Shown here piece by piece: positions 37,480 through 41,090 of a stretch of 41,090 bases of DNA. Source of the stretch: a bacterium (lineage in GTDB: Bacteria; Bacteroidota; Ignavibacteria; Kapaibacteriales; UBA2268); assembly GCA_024711295.1 (NCBI GenBank), contig JANJTB010000011.1:1-41090 (forward strand). The letters run 5' to 3'. How positions within the stretch are numbered: position 1 is the stretch's first letter; every line of letters starts with the position of its first letter. The notes under the pieces were generated by a model that worked only from the letters and a program-made list of their open reading frames with translations, was not told the origin of the DNA and searched no databases. A program made the position numbers and the translations under genes.

Positions 37480-38715
37480 TTAAAATCTTTTTGGTGCAGC
37501 GCAAGTCATAAGATAAATTCTGTTATTGATGACGCCTAAAGCTTCGTAACGATTATCAAATCTGTTGAATCTTGCCGGAGTGACAAAATCAGCCATCATT
37601 CCGGAATGTAATGCGTGTGTTTCGAGATAATAAACCATTAATGATGTATTGGTAGTATAAGCAAAGGTTTTGGTTCCGGGTGCAACAGCAATTTGTCCGC
37701 CGGGTTCGAGTCTGATTTTCATATTGTAGCGTTTGCCATTCAGGTACATAAAACAATCAATATCGCAGCTGATAAAGTAAAGCTCATCACCATCGTAAGT
37801 GAATTGTGGAGGTCCGGGTTGCACACCGGCAAAGTACTCTGCAGAATTCATTGACACATATCTGATAGTTTGAAATATGGAGCTAAATCCTGAAATAGCA
37901 TAATAGGGATGCAGCACAAGATTATTAACTGCTTCGTATTGCTTGCTGATAATCGGTTCGTAAAGTTCGTTGGAATATAATACAACCTGCTGCCTGCCGG
38001 TAAAAGTCCTGCATGCAAAAGCATAGCAAGTACCTTCTCTGTTAATTGCAAACTCATATATATCTGGGTAAATCTCCGAAACTGTTTTATTATCTGCATA
38101 AACCTGCCAGCCATTACCTAGATAAGCTGCATAAATAAATTTATTCTCCACATCGAATCCAAATGGCAAAACTCTATCATAAAGTGTAGATTCGCGACCG
38201 TTAATATTGATTGCATACGAGCTGCCTCTTTTTACCGGATAAGCTATTCTTGTAGCATTTTGATTAACATAGTATCCACCACTTTTGTTCATCATCTCAA
38301 CTGTTCTTCCTGGCAAAACGGCATACTCAATACTACCTCTTCTATAGCTGTAAACAAGCTGATTAGTAATACTCGAAAATTTAATCTCTCCGGGCTCTGA
38401 TGCATATAAAAATATTGTTGAATCATTGGTAAGTAATGTAGTAACACCCTGGTCTATAACAAAGCTTCCCCACTTAAATCCATCATAAGAAAATACAGGT
38501 TTTTCAACTTTACTGAACAATCCACTCTCTCCACCATTTATAATAAGGCGATATCTGTCTGTTGTAGGATTAGTGATTGCCCACCAGTTGAAAGTAGTAT
38601 CAATGCCAATACTAAACAATGGTTCGTCGCCATCATAGATCCTGTAATCTTTGCAAATATCCTGTGATTTCGCGGTGTAAACAAACAAAAATATTATTGC
38701 AAACAGATACTTCAT
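37480..38715 (-). CDS. Secreted protein of unknown function, propeller-like
   Basis: I do not recognise this 411-residue protein. It has a signal peptide (MKYLFAIIFLFVYTAKSQ). The rest is a series of short beta-strand pairs, rich in Tyr, Phe and Asn, with recurring units such as FSYDGFKWGSFVID, NQNATRIAYPVKRG, FDVENKFIYAAYLG and FTYDGDELYFIS. That periodicity resembles WD40-like/TolB-type propellers. A C-D-I-D-C segment lies near residue 324 and a TCAAP near the end. No sorting domain is evident. The gene stands alone: its stop abuts the TPR gene and 105 non-coding bases separate it from the sigma/membrane pair upstream. Confidence 0.75.
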   Translation of the reverse strand: MKYLFAIIFLFVYTAKSQDICKDYRIYDGDEPLFSIGIDTTFNWWAITNPTTDRYRLIINGGESGLFSKVEKPVFSYDGFKWGSFVIDQGVTTLLTNDSTIFLYASEPGEIKFSSITNQLVYSYRRGSIEYAVLPGRTVEMMNKSGGYYVNQNATRIAYPVKRGSSYAININGRESTLYDRVLPFGFDVENKFIYAAYLGNGWQVYADNKTVSEIYPDIYEFAINREGTCYAFACRTFTGRQQVVLYSNELYEPIISKQYEAVNNLVLHPYYAISGFSSIFQTIRYVSMNSAEYFAGVQPGPPQFTYDGDELYFISCDIDCFMYLNGKRYNMKIRLEPGGQIAVAPGTKTFAYTTNTSLMVYYLETHALHSGMMADFVTPARFNRFDNRYEALGVINNRIYLMTCAAPKRF

Positions 38716-38820
38716 TTCTTAAACCATTAATTCTTTTACTTTACATTCACCAAAAAGACGGATTAATATTATGATAGTATATATTTTCTTAATTATTGTA
38801 GCAAATTGAATTCTAAACAA

Positions 38821-39204
38821 TCAATTCCTGTAAATTCTTCGACTGAATGATTTTCTTAGAATCAAATCAAAAACCAAAAGAATGACAACAACTAAGTACA
38901 GGTAAAAGTAGTCATGAACAGTACTATGTACGAAGTTTGATACTTTAAAGACAATTTCTGTTATATAAGGGAATACATTATTACCTGAAGATTCAGGCAT
39001 ATTAACAATTGATAAATAAACCAGTATAGAAGTAATAATTGTAACTATAACTACTACTACCTTATTGCTTATCAAAGGACGATAGACAGGATTTCTTGCT
39101 TCGGTTAGTATTTGTGAAATAACTTTTTCGGTAAAATTATCAGATAATTCTACCTGAAATCTTTTATTTAGATTTTTCTTAATTAAATTATCAAACTTAT
39201 CCAT
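38821..39204 (-). CDS. Small membrane protein, possible anti-sigma factor
   Basis: The 127-residue product has a hydrophilic N-terminal part of about 45 residues (MDKFDNLIKKNLNKRFQVEL), two membrane helices (about 47-68 and 99-119) and a basic C terminus. Its start overlaps the ECF sigma gene by 8 bp, the position typical of cognate anti-sigma factors. No ZAS (HxxxCxxC) motif is present, so the regulatory role is inferred from position and topology only. Confidence 0.7.
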   Translation of the reverse strand: MDKFDNLIKKNLNKRFQVELSDNFTEKVISQILTEARNPVYRPLISNKVVVVIVTIITSILVYLSIVNMPESSGNNVFPYITEIVFKVSNFVHSTVHDYFYLYLVVVILLVFDLILRKSFSRRIYRN

Positions 39205-39769
39205 TTATCCAGTCTCCTAATTCATTTTGATACTGACTGAAAAGTTCCTTTTTTAGTCTCAATCGGGCTCTGTGAAGCAAGGTTTTTGCGTTTCCGTATC
39301 CTAGACCTAAGACCTCTGTAATCTCTGCTAAATCCAAATCTTCGTAATAGTATAATTTAAGTATAATTGAATATTGGTCAGGAATTTTCTCCATACAAGT
39401 CTGAATTGCATTTGACAAGTCAATATCCTCAAATCTCTCATGAATATCATCCGGAATTTCAACATCATCAATACTTATTATCTCTCTGAAATACTTTGCA
39501 GAGTTGCTTCTTATTGTCATAAGTGCATTATTCATTACGATTTTGTATAACCATGTCGAAAATTTAACAGAGAAATTAAATTTCCCGATATTCTTATAAA
39601 TAGCAACAAATGAGTCCTGAACAGCATCTTCGGCTCTATGCTTATCCTTTATAATCTTGAAAGCGATAGCCATAGCAATGTTTTTGTGAGAATCAACAAT
39701 ATACCTGAATGAATTTAAGTCACCATTCTGCACATTTACAATATGATATTTAAGTTGCTCTTCTGACAT
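39197..39769 (-). CDS. ECF-type RNA polymerase sigma factor
   Basis: The 190-residue protein has region 2 (about 15-85: DLNSFRYIVDSHKN, then HRAEDAVQDSFVAIYKNI and FSTWLYKIVMNNALM) and region 4 (about 125-180: EKIPDQYSIILKLYYYEDLDLAEITEVLG followed by LLHRARLRLKKEL), as in RpoE-type extracytoplasmic sigma factors. A TTG start at 39784 would add five residues; I prefer the ATG at 39769. It overlaps the membrane protein gene by 8 bp. The regulon is unknown. Confidence 0.92.
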   Translation of the reverse strand: MSEEQLKYHIVNVQNGDLNSFRYIVDSHKNIAMAIAFKIIKDKHRAEDAVQDSFVAIYKNIGKFNFSVKFSTWLYKIVMNNALMTIRSNSAKYFREIISIDDVEIPDDIHERFEDIDLSNAIQTCMEKIPDQYSIILKLYYYEDLDLAEITEVLGLGYGNAKTLLHRARLRLKKELFSQYQNELGDWING

Positions 39770-39885
39770 ACCGATTATATGCAAAAAATCAAAAATAGTT
39801 ACATCAAAATAAAAGTGTAACCAAAATTAATTTCACGCATATAATTTACAAATGAAATTTTTTATATTAATTAGGAGACAAAATC

Positions 39886-40236
39886 ATGGCAGTAGAAATT
39901 ATAGTTCCGGTAGCATTCTTTCTGTTCATTTTCGGTGTAGTATTTGTAATCGTAACAGCAAGAAATCGCGAAAGGATGGCAATAATTGACAAGGGCTTTG
40001 ATGCGAGTTTATTGTACAGAGAAAACAAAAAATCTGCATTTATACGTTATGGATTCACTTTGGTCGGTTTAGGATTGGGGTCTTTGGTAGGAATTTTTAT
40101 CGAACAGTGGATCAACAAACCAAACATGGAGGGTGTAATAATTGCCAGCATACTTGTTTTTGGTGGATTATTCATGATACTGGGATATTTAGTTGAAATG
40201 AAAATTCAAAAGAAAAATGAACAAGAGCTTCTTTAA
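39886..40236 (+). CDS. DUF6249-type small membrane protein
   Basis: The 116-residue protein has three membrane helices (about 4-24, 54-72 and 82-102). The cytoplasmic loop after the first helix, TARNRERMAIIDKGFDASLL, is the hallmark of DUF6249 proteins common in Bacteroidota. Such genes are often near ECF sigma factors, as here, where it is divergent from one. The molecular role is unknown. TTAGGAGAC is a good ribosome-binding site. Confidence 0.82.
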   Translation: MAVEIIVPVAFFLFIFGVVFVIVTARNRERMAIIDKGFDASLLYRENKKSAFIRYGFTLVGLGLGSLVGIFIEQWINKPNMEGVIIASILVFGGLFMILGYLVEMKIQKKNEQELL

Positions 40237-40248
40237 CTCTTTATAAAA

Positions 40249-40282
40249 CAACAGAGGACCGAAATAAATCAGTCCTCTGTTG
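40249..40282. terminator. Bidirectional hairpin terminator
   Basis: CAACAGAGGAC and GTCCTCTGTTG form an 11-bp stem around a 12-nt loop between two convergent genes. The minus-strand side is followed by TTTTATAAAG; the plus-strand side has only a weak T run. Confidence 0.75.
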
Positions 40283-40310
40283 CATTAAAAATTCATAATT
40301 ATAGTATCTA

Positions 40311-40712
40311 TTAATGATGGCCGCCGCCACTTCCACAACCGCAAGTTTTAGCATTATTCGGATTATTGAAAACAAAACCGCTGCCATAAGCATCATCAAC
40401 ATAATCAAGAGTAACACCCATCAAATAAAAAATGCTCTTATTATCAATTACCATGTTGATATTGCTAAGCTCGATAAGCTTGTCGCTGGCATTAACATCA
40501 GAATCAAAACCTAATATATAATTCATTCCTGAACACCCGCCGCTCTGTGTGCCTAAGCGAAGAGCATACTCAGCCGGAACTTGATTTTCTTCTCTGATAG
40601 AATTAATTTTGTCCAAAGCACGACGTGTTACCATGATTGCATCCTGCTCTTCTGTGCCTGTCACACCTGTGTGGATAAGTTCCACGTCTATGTCATTAAT
40701 CACTGCATTCAT
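40311..40712 (-). CDS. IscA/ErpA/HesB-type iron-sulfur carrier
   Basis: A-type carriers bind Fe-S clusters and pass them to target proteins. The 133-residue product has the three conserved cysteines, C60 in SGGCSGMNY and C124/C126 in AKTCGCGSG, plus the family motif DYVDDAYGSGFVFNNPN. The N terminus is about 25 residues longer than in E. coli ErpA/IscA, and the C terminus ends in a Gly-rich GGGHH. AAGAGGTAAAG precedes the ATG. No isc or suf gene is adjacent. Confidence 0.93.
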   Translation of the reverse strand: MNAVINDIDVELIHTGVTGTEEQDAIMVTRRALDKINSIREENQVPAEYALRLGTQSGGCSGMNYILGFDSDVNASDKLIELSNINMVIDNKSIFYLMGVTLDYVDDAYGSGFVFNNPNNAKTCGCGSGGGHH

Positions 40713-40792
40713 TCTTTACCTCTTTTAAATAAGACAGTTTCAAAAATTATATAAACGAATTCGTTAAAAAATATTATTTCTATTTCCAAAAT

Positions 40793-40948
40793 TCATTTGA
40801 GCTGAAATTTACGACATGTTTCAGTATCGTACATTCTTACTCCTTTCATTTGCAGTTCGGACTCGGGGTCGAAAATACTGCCCTCCAGACCTTCACGCAG
40901 GTGAGAGCCATCACTCGACCAGTATAGCTCGCCAAAGGGTTTGTAGTC
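40793..40948 (-). pseudogene. RHS-repeat core fragment
   Basis: A 51-codon frame without a start codon, entered right after an in-frame TAA, reads DYKPFGELYWSSDGSHLREG then FDPESELQMKGVRMYDTETC. This follows the end of RHS core domains (YxPFGE... then DPETGLxxxGARYYDPExGRF), with several consensus positions altered. Base composition is clearly more GC-rich than the flanks. It is a broken relic of an RHS or YD-repeat toxin/surface gene; both the upstream repeats and a downstream toxin domain are missing. Confidence 0.6.
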
Positions 40949-40985
40949 TTATTTTTTCATATCATGTATTTAATCTTCTAATTAA

Positions 40986-41090
40986 TTACTTAGCTACTTC
41001 TGGATATTTTCTTAATAATTCTTCGATTGTATTCTTCATTAGTGAATCATTATTGCTTTTTAATATTTCAATAATTTCCTTATATTGTTC
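40986..41090 (-). CDS. C-terminal end of an unknown gene (5' part outside window)
   Basis: From the window edge 34 codons run in frame to a TAA at 40988-40986, with charged, helical character (EQYKEIIEILKSNNDSLMKN and a Lys-Tyr-Pro end). Too short to name. It could be a gene end or chance. Confidence 0.4.
   Translation of the reverse strand, partial: EQYKEIIEILKSNNDSLMKNTIEELLRKYPEVAK

Overview
The window is a low-GC bacterial chromosome segment, densely coded, with about 33 genes (two run off the ends). The organism looks like a member of the Bacteroidota/Chlorobiota (FCB) group. Three things point there: a type IX secretion pair (PorU, PorV) with at least one protein carrying a C-terminal domain like a type IX sorting domain; a TTG-N19-TAnnTTTG promoter of the Bacteroidota kind; and many weak ribosome-binding sites. 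A Ccm-type cytochrome c maturation cluster suggests an Ignavibacteria/Kapabacteria-like lineage rather than a classical Bacteroidia, but that is inference. No rRNA, tRNA, CRISPR array or intact insertion sequence was found.

Layout. 1-864 is the front part of a secreted, probably beta-propeller protein (minus strand). 865-1340 is non-coding and rich in repeats. 1341-6469 (minus) is porU-porV. 6663-8564 (minus) is the NAD(P)HX repair enzyme followed without a gap by a VanZ-like protein. 8676-11613 (plus) is an RsbU/RsbV/RsbW-type partner-switching module. 11676-16369 (plus) is cytochrome c maturation: ccmC, a tiny ccmD, ccmE, ccmF and a TlpA/CcmG thioredoxin. 16491-17103 (minus) is rpmI-rplT. 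17337-19943 (plus) is a PNGase F-like secreted protein. 20122-22020 (minus) is a secreted metallophosphatase. 22294-27171 (plus) is a 1625-residue hybrid histidine kinase. 27618-33103 (plus) is a tight four-gene run: DJ-1, acylphosphatase, patatin-BamA and a KefB-like antiporter. glgP (minus) converges on it. 35172-37479 (plus) is a Sua5/YrdC enzyme and a TPR protein. 37480-39769 (minus) holds an unknown secreted protein, then an ECF sigma factor with a small membrane protein. The right end has a DUF6249 membrane protein, an IscA/ErpA-type Fe-S carrier, a broken RHS fragment and a cut-off gene.

The most notable observation is in the ccm cluster. CcmE has the CxxxY haem-binding variant (C114, Y118) instead of HxxxY. 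CcmC carries an extra segment of about 85 residues that aligns, partly without gaps, with the CcmE next door but lacks both the Cys and the Tyr. This looks like a degenerate CcmE-type OB fold built into the haem-handling protein CcmC. Other points of interest are the DJ-1/acylphosphatase/KefB operon (possible electrophile stress), the RHS remnant, the 25-bp direct repeats near the left end, and the twin GAF domains with equally spaced cysteines in the large kinase.
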